From NCBI RefSeq assembly GCF_010015615.1, contig NW_024468939.1, forward strand, positions 1,929,789 to 1,993,788: a stretch of 64,000 bases of DNA, read 5' to 3'. The position numbers and the translations under genes are program-made. Origin of the DNA: Cucurbitaria berberidis CBS 394.84. Lineage: Eukaryota; Ascomycota; Dothideomycetes; Pleosporales; Cucurbitariaceae. This document shows positions 34,401-43,680 of this stretch, piece after piece; position 1 is the first letter of the stretch; the number at the start of each line of letters is the position of its first letter. Below the pieces are notes generated by a model. It was given only the letters and a program-made list of their open reading frames with translations. It was not told the origin of the DNA and ran no database searches.

Positions 34401-35201
34401 GTCTTCTCCTATGCTTGATGCCACACTCAAGAGGACCTGGAAGATGTCCTGCTCTTGAAAGGTATCGATTGTTGTAGAACGAGAAACCTCGGCTTCGTCG
34501 ATATCCATGGGCGCACTGTTTGGAGGTGCAAGCATGGCAACGTTCCGGATAAAGTACAGTGCGATACGAATGATGCCCTCGTCTCGTGGTGTCCGCTCTC
34601 TAAGGGGTACCGCCATGGAAGGCAACGCGATCTTGACGGCAGTCTGGAGGGTTCTGTCTCGATCAAACTGCAGGATTGCGCGCTTGTAGCCGATCTGGGC
34701 GAGTTGGATGTATGGGCCGTGTCGGTGATGGTTTACGGTTGCTTCGAGGGGATCGATCTCGAACGGCCATGTCAAGGGCACAAGGAGTTCCACTTTGAAC
34801 GGTTAGTAGAGTCTGAGATACTTTTATCCGTGACATACGTGTCGCAACCGCAATCTTGTGCCTCCATTTGTCTTCCACTGCCCGAGGTGATATCTTTGCA
34901 AGCAGTTCCAGCAGGTCACCTTTGACCAGGTTGGCTTCAGCCATACATCGTGCGACATCGCGTCGATTCAGTTGCCCGTCGGCAAATTTGAGCCATTTCC
35001 GAAGATCCTTTAGGCATACGAGGACATTGTCTCCGAGTGCATATGTTCCATCCTCACCAATACCACCGAGCTATGTGCATGTTAGCAATGTTATGGCAAG
35101 GCCACGAATGCACGTACGGCAGTAATGAGGCTGTAGACGTGAGCGCGAATCTCAGGATCTACGGGGTCTTTCGCCCATTCGTCCAGCGTGGTCTGCGCCA
35201 T
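31494..35201 (-). CDS. TOF1: Tof1/Swi1/Timeless, fork protection complex subunit
   Basis: Travels with the replisome with Csm3/Tipin and Mrc1 to stabilise paused forks and support the S-phase checkpoint. Four exons, 35118-35201, 34839-35070, 32624-34792 and 31494-32575, encode 1188 residues, typical of fungal Tof1. The N-terminal TIMELESS domain shows LGDNVLVCLKDLRKWLKFAD, LLELLVPLTWPFEID, LQTAVKIALPSM and ILEILFFLLKGID. A middle part is helical, followed by a Lys-rich linker (KRRARKVKKKQAQ), then VNTFVAFARYFNELDTEQLK and the region HRVAFKMELGVLLCRVDILQ. The C-terminal half is acidic with repeated NLS-like clusters and ends in an Asp/Glu run and SDSE. Introns are short with clear branch sites. 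The gene is divergent from the hydroxyacyl-CoA dehydrogenase across 256 bp. Confidence 0.93.
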
Positions 35202-35336
35202 TGTGGAGGTGGTTGACGTTCAAAGCTGCCCGCACATGTTGGGACACAATCGCAGACGCGTCGCGCGCACGCGTAAAGTGTAACAAACGGCGCAAACTTG
35301 CCAAGATACATGGGGGCTAGCCCTTTCAACGTCATG

Positions 35337-35342
35337 CCTCGG
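35337..35342 (+). promoter_or_regulatory. CCTCGG, FarA/FarB-type hexamer upstream of hydroxyacyl-CoA dehydrogenase
   Basis: CCTCGG begins 121 bp before the ATG at 35458, in the 256-bp region shared with TOF1. The spacing is nearly identical to that in the enoyl-CoA hydratase and PEX14 promoters. Confidence 0.4.
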
Positions 35343-35457
35343 CTACGCCCGCGGCGGCTTTCATCGGCCGGGGCAAGTGAGCCTGGACGGCTTCGCATCG
35401 TCACATGTTGTTTGACTTTCACAGTTTTTACACCTTTTCCGCGTGGTGAATTCAAAA

Positions 35458-36521
35458 ATGATTTCTTCAGCAGCAAGACAAGTCGCTCGATGCGCAACGA
35501 GGCAGCAATGCCGGACCTTCAGCTGCACGCCCTCCGTCGGAGCTGCCGCTGAGGTGAAGAAGCTGGGTGTTATTGGAGCTGGCCAGATGGTGTGTTGTCA
35601 AATGCAACACTACATAATCAATTAATTGACTTTTCCCAGGGCCTCGGAATAGCTCTCGTGGCAGCACAGAAAGCTGGAGTGTCCGTCCAATTAATCGACA
35701 ACTCGCAAGCCTCAATTGACAAAGGTTTGAAGTTCGCCGACAAGCTCCTTGAAAAGGATGTAGGGAAGGGAAGGATCTCGAAAGAGGATGCGGTTGCGGC
35801 ACGAGAGCGATTGACGTCTAGCACCAAGCTTGAAGACCTCTCGACCGTCGATTTTGTCATTGAAGCAGTTCCAGTATGGTTTCCTAACATGCGACGTCTC
35901 AGGATAATGTTTAATCGTGTGTAGGAACTCCCAGATTTAAAGCACAGAATCTTCTCACAGCTCGCACAAATATGCCCCCAGCACGCCATCCTCGCAACCA
36001 ACACTTCCTCAATCTCAATTACCAAGATTGCCGCAAGCACAACTAAAGATCCTACGGACCTCTCTGCCTCGTCACGCGTAATCAGCACGCACTTTATGAA
36101 CCCGGTCCCGATACAGAAGGGCGTTGAGATCATCACCGGCCTTCAGACCTCGCAGGACACTGTCGACACTGCGATCGCCTTCTGTGAGAAGATGGGCAAG
36201 ATCCCGTCCAAATCTGCCGACTCACCCGGATTCCTTGCGAACCGCATCTTGATGCCGTATATTAATGAGGCGGTCATATGTTTGGAAACTGGCGTTGGCG
36301 CGAAAGAGGACATTGATAGCATCATGAAGAACGGCACGAATGTACCCATGGGACCACTGCAGCTGGCAGACTTCATTGGTCTCGACACATGTTTAGCGAT
36401 CATGAAGGTACTCTACCACGATACTGGGGATTCGAAATACAGGCCTGCAGTTCTACTGAAGAAAATGGTTGATGCTGGATGGTTGGGCAAGAAGAGCGGG
36501 AAGGGTTTCTACGATTACTAG
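35458..36521 (+). CDS. 3-hydroxyacyl-CoA (3-hydroxybutyryl-CoA) dehydrogenase, probably mitochondrial
   Basis: NAD-dependent oxidation of (S)-3-hydroxyacyl-CoA to 3-oxoacyl-CoA in beta-oxidation, the step after enoyl-CoA hydratase. Three exons, 35458-35589, 35640-35873 and 35925-36521, give 320 residues. The presequence MISSAARQVARCATRQQC is Arg-rich and acid-free, which predicts mitochondrial import. The Rossmann motif LGVIGAGQMGLGIAL spans intron 1, which falls exactly between the Met and Gly of GQM-GLG. Then VDFVIEAVPE, ATNTSSISI, the catalytic-His segment STHFMNPVP, and the C-terminal domain with SPGFLANRILMPYINEA, GPLQLADFIGLD and the terminal GKKSGKGFYDY. Length and order match the monofunctional HAD/HBD family. 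The start is the ATG at 35458; an upstream in-frame GTG is ignored. Confidence 0.93.
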
Positions 36522-36876
36522 AAATCACAAACGAGATGCAATGTGCTACACGGTTTTCTATAGATATGATAATCATACTAACAAGAAGAACAGCCCATAA
36601 CGCCTGCGTTTGGTAAAAGCGTCAAATGTCCAGACGCATAGAGGTATCTAATAAAGCACAAATCAGCAATGGAAAGCATATCCTAACATCCTTCAATACC
36701 CATTACGCCACTCAGGCCGTGCAGGAAAAGCACATCATAAAGTAGTCCAACGCCAGCCTTTGCCTACTCAATTTCCTCGTATTGCCGACGCGGTCGCTTA
36801 TGTTGCTGTGCGCCCGGAATCAGGACAACTGAATAAACAATGGAGACCCGTCAACGTCCTTGCTTTCAGACCCTCA
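36522..36876. other. Convergent 3' flank after hydroxyacyl-CoA dehydrogenase
   Basis: 355 bp without a supported gene. Confidence 0.55.
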
Positions 36877-37500
36877 TCAGCGCTGCCTTAGCTGCCTTTC
36901 CCTCAACCACTTCATTCCCTTGCTCATCTTCCCCCTCTCCTGAGCCTGGAGTCTCGAACTCCTTAAACACCTTCCCACGTCCTGCTGTTCCCCCTCACTC
37001 AACTCAACGTCAACACCATTCGGTACGCCCGCCTCACCTGTCCTGGAGAAAAGTGGCGTCACGCCCAATCGCACATGCTCGTCGAAGTCTTCGCAGCGGA
37101 CCCAGTCCTTGGTGGGGGCTTGTGAAGAATACGTTCTCTGGGCTGGTATCTGAGTGGGTTTACGACTTTGAAGCTGGCTGGAGGTCTTTGGTGTTTTGTC
37201 CACGCTGTTGAGGATATTGTGGGGAAATTGAGGCCGATAGGCTTTCGGAGTCCTCAAGGGTTCTTGCTTGATCACGACATGATCTGTCGTAGAAATTTTC
37301 GGGGTGCTCTCAGGTTCTTGCTTGATCACGACGTAGTGTGTCCTGGATATCTTCGGTGTATGAACAGGCTCGATCTTGATGTCCGGGCTCGGGGTGCACT
37401 GACGGGAGGTAGATTCAGTCTTCATGTTGTGGTGTAGTTGATAAGCGTGTGTAGGTGGATATGATAGTGAAGGCAGATGTGTGGGCGTACTTGTAACCAA
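36877..37500 (-). CDS. Unrecognised basic protein with a threefold SUMO-consensus repeat
   Basis: One exon, 207 residues from the first ATG; an internal ATG at 37425 (MKTESTSRQC) is an equally likely start. The striking part is a repeat of about 18 residues: IKIEPVHTPKISRTHYV, VIKQEPESTPKISTTDHV and VIKQEPLRTPKAYRP. Each carries a psi-K-x-E-P SUMO acceptor consensus followed by a T-P kinase site. A later globular-looking stretch (DWVRCEDFDEHVRLGVTPLF) and a basic tail (MKWLRERQLRQR) follow. No family is recognised. The composition suggests a nuclear protein under SUMO and proline-directed kinase control; this is inferred from motifs alone. Confidence 0.6.
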   Translation of the reverse strand: MVTSTPTHLPSLSYPPTHAYQLHHNMKTESTSRQCTPSPDIKIEPVHTPKISRTHYVVIKQEPESTPKISTTDHVVIKQEPLRTPKAYRPQFPHNILNSVDKTPKTSSQLQSRKPTQIPAQRTYSSQAPTKDWVRCEDFDEHVRLGVTPLFSRTGEAGVPNGVDVELSEGEQQDVGRCLRSSRLQAQERGKMSKGMKWLRERQLRQR

Positions 37501-37885
37501 CGTATTAATGGGATGGATGTAGCAGAGTGTTAAAGTAGATAGAAAAGTTTATTTGCGCAGATTTGAGCCCCTGAGCCCTGGAAACTAGCGCTAAAATTGT
37601 ATTGATATGATTTTACAACGTTAACACCTTGGGTAGGCTATTTTGATTTTTAAGCGTACTACGGTACCAAAATCAATAAATCAATAAATTGCATTATTGA
37701 TACCTTTGGTCGAATCATCCCATAGCATACTTAGCACGATAATTCTACCTGTACTGAGGTATTTAATTCAATAAGAACTATCAATGCTCTTAGTCGAATC
37801 AGAATCATCACTTAGACCACCTATCACCCGTCCTATCGAAACTAGCTCATTTACAGTTCTCACCAACCAATGAGCAGGCACACGC
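37501..37885. other. AT-rich spacer
   Basis: Notably AT-rich around 37600-37780 with short direct ATCAATAA repeats. No gene is supported; it would hold the promoter of the 36877-37500 gene. Confidence 0.5.
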
Positions 37886-38836
37886 CTAGTGTCTCTGTTC
37901 CCTAGCAAATCTTCCAGTATGTCGCTTTCTCCACTCTGGTAGCTGATTATGTTGACCCGCAGACTCTTTTTCCAAGTCGTTCTCACACAATCCCGAATGC
38001 AACATTGCTTCCCGTCCACGATCGATCCTGTTCCGCTCTCGTGACGAAAAGTTTTTCCACGCCAGCCTTTGTGCATACTCGCTTCTCGTGATTATCCGGT
38101 TCGCCTTCAGCAGCATTCTTTGCTTCTCGAGCTCGTCTATTTCAGCCTGCGTAGGTAGAACTGGTGTAGCGTAGACATTTGTGTTGTCAGTTTGTGCCGA
38201 TGCTGAAATTGAAGTTGCTACTGGGATCGGGAACTGCCTTAGTAATTCATCGACCCGAGGCGACCTGTCGATATGTGGCTTGACGAAGTTTGGCTCTGTG
38301 GAATCAAGTTGATTCGGATAATGCCGCATGAGCTTTAGGTTGTAAGCCTCCTTTATCTCCCTCCTCGCCGGGAATGGTCTTTGCAATTTCGGCTTCCAGC
38401 GTTCTGCCGAAGCTCTGCGGATCTTAAGCGTCCTTTGGTCATCCTTGGTGAGCTCTTTCTGTGGAATCTTGAGATTGAGGCGCATGGTAGCGGCTGTTGG
38501 CTCCGGTGGGGTCGTTGGAGGTGTGTGCAAATCCCGTTTGCGATCTCTGTTGAGTGTTGTGAAGGAGGCCGAGTTTGCTGCAGACAATCGTCGTTGTCTC
38601 TTAGATACATTGGCCGTTTCGGTTGTGGTATAGTCTAAGACATTGCTGAGGGTCTCTAAGTCTCGTTTTGATCGGAGGTAACCCTCATGGTCTGTAGCTG
38701 CCGGCGAAGGGCGTTTGCGCGTAGAGATCGGTGTCAAAGCGGGGTGTGCGGTATAGAAAGTGGTGGAGCCTACTGGCATAGATGTGCTGGAGGTATCCAA
38801 ATTCTGCTTTGAACAAGGCAGCGTCATGTCTTCCAT
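37886..38836 (-). CDS. Unrecognised protein, probably nuclear
   Basis: Single exon, 316 residues. It has basic clusters (TRKRPSPAATD, VSKRQRRLSA, NRDRKRDLHTPPTTPPEP) that look like nuclear localisation signals. There is a helical, conserved-looking centre (RRASAERWKPKLQRPFPARR, EIKEAYNLKLMRHYPNQLD) and a charged C-terminal helix (EIDELEKQRMLLKANRIITR, RLAWKNFSSRERNRIDRGRE). It has no zinc-binding pattern or enzyme motif. It lies in a gene-poorer stretch beside two other unrecognised minus-strand genes. I cannot suggest a function beyond likely nuclear location. Confidence 0.6.
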   Translation of the reverse strand: MEDMTLPCSKQNLDTSSTSMPVGSTTFYTAHPALTPISTRKRPSPAATDHEGYLRSKRDLETLSNVLDYTTTETANVSKRQRRLSAANSASFTTLNRDRKRDLHTPPTTPPEPTAATMRLNLKIPQKELTKDDQRTLKIRRASAERWKPKLQRPFPARREIKEAYNLKLMRHYPNQLDSTEPNFVKPHIDRSPRVDELLRQFPIPVATSISASAQTDNTNVYATPVLPTQAEIDELEKQRMLLKANRIITRSEYAQRLAWKNFSSRERNRIDRGREAMLHSGLCENDLEKESAGQHNQLPEWRKRHTGRFAREQRH

Positions 38837-39691
38837 GGCGCCGGAGATAGATACGAGAGCGGAGTTGTAGTTGCCACAACTGATAAAGTAGTGTTGAAGC
38901 CGAGATACTCAGTGTCTTAACTTATGGATGATAGTCGTTGTGATTTCAATGGAAGGCGTGGTGATGGTGAAGTTGTGGAGGCGTTGATACGCTATAGTGT
39001 TCTCTGTATTGTTAGGTTGCTGTTTATATATTCTGAGTATATTCCGCTTACTGTGTAGTGAGTGAGTGAGTGATTGAGTTGTTCAAACGATGTCGATTCG
39101 TTACAGCTGTTAACTGAAGGTCGCAAGAAAGGCTGGGCGTGGCGCTACTACGAGTACGAAGAGCTGGTGGCAGTTGTTCTCGAGGTCCTGCATATCGGGC
39201 AAGATCGTGCTAGGCGCTTTGAGGCTTGAGGAAGGGGCATCCAAAAGACTACACAGCAGCAAACACAAGCCGTGTCGTAACCTGTGTCTGTAGTAACTGA
39301 GTCAATTAACAACATTGTGGAGCTGCTGCTGCTTATATATTTGTTGTAAGCAAGAGGTCTAGTAATGTGTTGTTAGCCTTAAGCCCAACTACGGTGCTAT
39401 GCTGTGAGAACCACGGTTTAGCGCTGTGGTTGATTTGCTGAGCACGGCTGCGGGTCACATTACTCCTTGCTGTCTGCATACGAGAGTGGGGGATAATTCG
39501 TGACGTTGAATTTAACGCGTATGGTTTGGAAGTTAGGATAGTACGCTCAAAAAGATTTACATCTGAAAATTGTAAGCTTGATCCAAGTCGGACATGCGAC
39601 CTTAAATCCGAGTCTCATACATGCAATGTTGCCTCCACTTCTCCCTCAGCTAGCTTCATCACCTCAGATCCATCAAAAGCGTCCTTCATCT
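38837..39691. other. Intergenic between two unrecognised genes
   Basis: 850 bp of AT-richer sequence with short runs such as GAGTGAGTGAGTGA near 39058-39074. No coding frame or RNA gene is supported. Confidence 0.5.
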
Positions 39692-41311
39692 CTATTCCTC
39701 CTCGCTCTCACTCTCACTCTCACTCTCCTCACATAGCTTCCGACAACCACAAGGCCACTGATCGAGGCGCCTACCAGGGTACTTCTCGGAGAATTTTCCA
39801 TACCATGCCTGCTGAACGTCCCAAGCCGCCTTGACTTCTGGTTCGATCTTCTCGCCTTCGTGAAGTTTTGGGTATGACGGATATCTCTTATAGAAGAAAC
39901 AACGAAAGTGCAGAAACTCATCGTATCTCTTCGTGTCGTCTGGGTCGTAGTCATGTCCTTTTCCGGTAGCTCGAGCTGGGTCGCTGAAGAAGTCTCCATT
40001 AGGACCATGTTTTCCCTTCTTGAGATATGGTGTTATGGCTTGAACTGCTTGACTTCCGTTGTAGTCGTTGTAACAACTTGGAATGCCCGTGTCGTGAAGT
40101 GTGACCTGACCGGTTTTAGTGTTTGATGTTACAGTTAGGACTCTGTTTTCGCCATGCTTCGGCAAAGCTACGATCCTCGTAGAGGTTTCGACTTGAGAAG
40201 GGCTAAGACCTACGTCGTTCATGAGTGCTTGGAGAAGGTCGGTCGCGCTAATGCGCTCGGCGCTCTGGGTGGTAGGACTATGGGCAGATTCCGTATGAGC
40301 AGACAGCTCTGCCATGGGCTCTTCGGAATGCACTTTAGCGTTGCTACAAGTGCTACGAGTGATGTTTGTAGTATATTCAGTGACATCCGGGACATTAGGC
40401 GTCCTCGGTTCCCTGATCGTTTGAGGAGGCTCCGTTGGTAAATATGCGCTGTCAAGCTTGCGACTTGTAGCCTTCTTTTTAGCTGGAAGCCCATTTGTTG
40501 AAATAACATCGGTAGATGGCATGTTTGCTTGGGAATCAAGCTTTTGGTGCTTCAGGTGTGGTTGGCCATCCAGCGCTCCGTCAGGTGCGCCTCTCTTCTT
40601 GTCAACAGACGGGGCGACCTTCGCAGGCGAGGTCCTGTTTGACTGTACAATGAATGCATCATGTGCTTCCGTCGATTTGTGCACCTTGCTTTCCTTAAGT
40701 TTCGCGGTAGGAGTTGGCGTACTTGAGTTCCTGCCTCGGGCGACTTTGTCGGGGCGTGTAGCTCCATTCGCTTCCAGTTGTGTAGCTACACCTGTAAGCT
40801 TATCTTCAAGGTATTCTCCTTTGGTAATCTCTGCCTGTGACTTACGATTTAGCTGACTCTTTGGATTAGGTCCGAGGGCGAGCGTTTCCTTCGCCTCGAT
40901 CCATTCCGCGATTTCCTTCTTGTTACGCGCTCTCTGTTTGAACTCTCGCATAACTTCTGTGCCTGCATATTCCCCCACGATGCTCAGCAACTCCTCCTCA
41001 GACTTGTTACGAAGTCCGACTGATGCGCGAGCGTGCGCCCTCTTCTTCCCCTTCTTCTCGTAGAGTGGTATCTTCAACCCATCCCTTTCGTAGAACCGCG
41101 CGCCCAAGTTTTGTGTCGCCCTCGCCGTTGGTGCGGGCTTCGACTTCACGACACCAGCGTTCCGCGATGAAGAGAAACTGAAGCCTCCTGCTGTGTTTTG
41201 TCTGTTCTTGCCCTTCCCTTTGCCGTTGCCCTGTTGAGCTAGGTTCAACTCTAGACCGACTGAGTCGTCTAGGATACTCGTCTTGCGTGGGTCCTTCGCG
41301 CTCGGAAACAT
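39692..41311 (-). CDS. Unrecognised protein with conserved C-terminal Trp/Cys domain and Ser-Glu repeat tail
   Basis: Single exon. The frame opens further upstream, but MFPSAKDPRKTSILDDSVGL at 41311 is the natural start, giving 539 residues. The N-terminal third is basic with KKGKKRAHARASVGLRNKSE and EFKQRARNKKEIAEWIEAKE; the middle is disordered. The C-terminal 130 residues look folded: PYLKKGKHGPNGDFFSDPAR, KRYDEFLHFRCFFYKRYPSY, VKAAWDVQQAWYGKFSEKYP, then a CGCRKLC cluster and a run of Ser-Glu dipeptides encoded by a CT-rich microsatellite at about 39701-39728. No family is recognised. The 5' leader contains an 11-bp tandem repeat. Confidence 0.65.
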   Translation of the reverse strand: MFPSAKDPRKTSILDDSVGLELNLAQQGNGKGKGKNRQNTAGGFSFSSSRNAGVVKSKPAPTARATQNLGARFYERDGLKIPLYEKKGKKRAHARASVGLRNKSEEELLSIVGEYAGTEVMREFKQRARNKKEIAEWIEAKETLALGPNPKSQLNRKSQAEITKGEYLEDKLTGVATQLEANGATRPDKVARGRNSSTPTPTAKLKESKVHKSTEAHDAFIVQSNRTSPAKVAPSVDKKRGAPDGALDGQPHLKHQKLDSQANMPSTDVISTNGLPAKKKATSRKLDSAYLPTEPPQTIREPRTPNVPDVTEYTTNITRSTCSNAKVHSEEPMAELSAHTESAHSPTTQSAERISATDLLQALMNDVGLSPSQVETSTRIVALPKHGENRVLTVTSNTKTGQVTLHDTGIPSCYNDYNGSQAVQAITPYLKKGKHGPNGDFFSDPARATGKGHDYDPDDTKRYDEFLHFRCFFYKRYPSYPKLHEGEKIEPEVKAAWDVQQAWYGKFSEKYPGRRLDQWPCGCRKLCEESESESESEEE

Positions 41312-41328
41312 GCTTGCTGGAAGTGATA

Positions 41329-41371
41329 TGTAGTGTACGTGTAGTGTACGTGTAGTGCTGTACGTGTAGTG
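41329..41371. repeat. 11-bp tandem repeat in the 5' leader of the 39692-41311 gene
   Basis: The unit TGTAGTGTACG occurs at 41329-41339 and 41340-41350, then with a 3-bp insertion at 41351-41364, then partially at 41365-41371. It begins 18 bp upstream of the start codon on the minus strand, so it lies in the leader or core promoter. Confidence 0.8.
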
Positions 41372-42285
41372 TGGGAAAGGTGGTGAACAGAGAAGAACGT
41401 GAGACAATAGTACAATGAGAGCCGACAAAGCTATAAGGGTCGAGCGAGCGAAAAGATTGTTTGTCTAAGACCTCTCACAATGTGGTGAAAGGCACAAAAA
41501 TTCGTAATCACAGCCCGAAATGGTCCTGCAACGCTATAATCACCGCTGTATGCTCTTTCACCTGAGACACAGTCGATCATTGCCAATAACGATACTGCTT
41601 TCGCCATGCCTGATTTACTGTGAAGCCGTGACTGGTAGGTCCATGTAATTTGGCGCGACGACAGATGAGAAATAATGGATGACAAAGACTTGGTGGTCAG
41701 GAGTGTGTGGATATTGAGAAAGTATCAAATATTGATGACCCTTGGGACAGAGTTCATTCCATCGACCAAGAGCCTAAATGATTACCATAATACAACGATT
41801 GCGCTGCGACCCTGTCAATGACCATACACCACTCAGTGGTTATAAGCATGGAAGGGGAGCGGCTAATCATGGAGTTGATGATTACCAGAGTTACTTTTCT
41901 TCTGGTGGGTCGATGGGGAGTAAACTGCTCACAATGTATTGGAACCTTGGTGCTCGGTCAAGAGAGTGGCACCTTAATCTCAACCAAGGTTTGTATCTCG
42001 TACAACAGGACAGGGTGCTTCTGAACATCACCTAGTCATTGCTGCCACTTCGTACTAGAGACACCGTATCAGCACAGGCGTTGAGTAAGGGGTTGCCATG
42101 ACAGGCCCTTGAAAACATATTGCGGCTGCTGATATCAAGCGTCGTACGATTTGCAAAGAGCTCTCCGAGCTTTAAAACTTTTTCTTCTCTATCCAGCGTC
42201 GAGGTTCAGTGTTCTTGAGGTTGGAGAAGAGCCGTGGCGTGTGACGTGCCACGTGAGGAAGGCGCGGAGCCGCCGAATGCGGGAG

Positions 42286-42291
42286 CCGAGG
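42286..42291 (-). promoter_or_regulatory. CCTCGG (minus strand), FarA/FarB-type hexamer upstream of PEX14
   Basis: CCGAGG on the plus strand begins 121 bp before the PEX14 ATG (42407). In Aspergillus, CCTCGG elements occur upstream of peroxin genes as well as beta-oxidation genes. Confidence 0.4.
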
Positions 42292-42406
42292 CATACCCGC
42301 CTCCAGCTTTCGGTCCATCATTTCGCGACTCCGCCAGCGTTCAGCTCCCCATCATCCATAGTCGACCGTTGCGCATGCAATTCGCATTGCGTCCCAGGTG
42401 TTCAAC

Positions 42407-43680
42407 ATGGTCCGCGAGGACCTCATAACGTCTGCTGTAAGTTGCACCATTGCCTACACGACATGCCATACTGACTCATAGCAGATCTCTTGTATGTCGC
42501 ACCCATCACGCTCACAGGCGTTGATCTGACCCCTTCACAGTCCTTCAAGATCCTTCTGTCGCCACTGCACCTCTTGAGAAGCGCATCGCCTTCCTCCAAT
42601 CAAAGAACCTTACGCAGGAAGAGGTCGACATCTCGCTCGCTCGCGCAGCCGAAGACCCCAGCCAACCCACGTCTCTTCCACCGCAATCCTCTGCACCACC
42701 CAGTCATGCCTACAGGCAACCGCCATCAGCCCCAGCATATGGGGGATATCCCCCTCAAGGTTATTGGCAACAACCTCCACCACCAGAGTAAGCGCTGAAG
42801 CCTCTAGCTCGAAGACTGGGAATGCTGATACTATTCCAGACCTCCGAAACGTGATTGGCGGGACTACTTCATCATGGCGACGGTCATGGGCGGTGTAAGC
42901 TATGGGCTGTACTTTACAGCGAAGCGTTACATTCTACCTCTGATTCAGCCGCCCACACAGCCCCAGCTAGAGCAGGACAAAGCCTCCGTCGACGAGTCGT
43001 TCAAGCGCGCGTTCGACCTTCTAGAGCAGCTCAATACCGACACCTCAGCACTCAAGGCATCAGAAGAGGCAAGGACATCAAGATTAGACAATGCCCTTGG
43101 TGAGATCGAGAGCGTGTTGGTGAGCTTGAAGGAGTCGTCCAAGAGACAGGGGGATGATAACAGGCGCATTGAAGATGATGTGCGTGGCTTGAGGGATTTG
43201 ATCCCGAAAGCACTGGATGCGCAGAAGGAGTCGACCGACAACAGATTGAAGGAATTATCAACGGAGCTCAAGAGTTTGAAGACTCTTGTGGGTAATAGGA
43301 TGGGTTCTGGAACCGCGCGACCGCCTACTACCACCCCAAGCTATTATGGTACAGGCCAGTCTCAGAGCCCTACCCCAACCCCCAATGTCAATGGCACACC
43401 TGCCGCTCCGACACCCGCATCACAGCCTACTTCCACTCCTGTGCCTAGCGAGCGAAAGAATAGCAGCAGCGCTAGCGAAGCTCAAGGAAGTGGCGGTGCT
43501 ACATCCACATCTGCACCCACACCTTCTGTAGAAAAACCGGCGCCTTCCTCAATCAGGGGTTTGCCTAGCGGACGAGCAGCAATCCCAGCATGGCAGATGG
43601 CTGCACAGAAGAAGTCCGAGGAGGCTAAGAAAGATACGAGTGCGAGCGGAACCGCGGTCGATGCCAGCCCCAGCTCATAG
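42407..43680 (+). CDS. PEX14: Peroxin 14, docking factor of the peroxisomal import machinery
   Basis: Peroxisomal membrane protein that docks the Pex5/Pex7 cargo receptors. Exons 42407-42436, 42485-42491, 42541-42787 and 42840-43680 encode 374 residues. The conserved N-terminal domain reads MVREDLITSAISFLQDPSVA and then IAFLQSKNLTQEEVDISLAR, the receptor-binding three-helix fold. A Pro-rich linker (WQQPPPPEPPKRDWRDYF) follows, then the hydrophobic segment ATVMGGVSYGLYFTAKRYIL, a long coiled coil (ALKASEEARTSRLDNALGEI, DNRLKELSTELKSLKTLVG) and a Ser/Pro/Thr-rich tail ending SSIRGLPSGRAAIPAWQMAA. Exon 2 is only 7 nt (ATCTCTT); it is required to connect TSA to FLQDPSVA in frame and is flanked by a perfect GCAG and GTATGT. 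Confidence 0.93.

Larger units (their letters stand above)
41312..42406. other. Divergent intergenic region upstream of PEX14
   Basis: 1.1 kb holding the promoters of the 39692-41311 gene and of PEX14. No gene is supported; short frames at 41431-41685 (minus) and 41778-42035 (plus) lack any family character. Confidence 0.5.
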
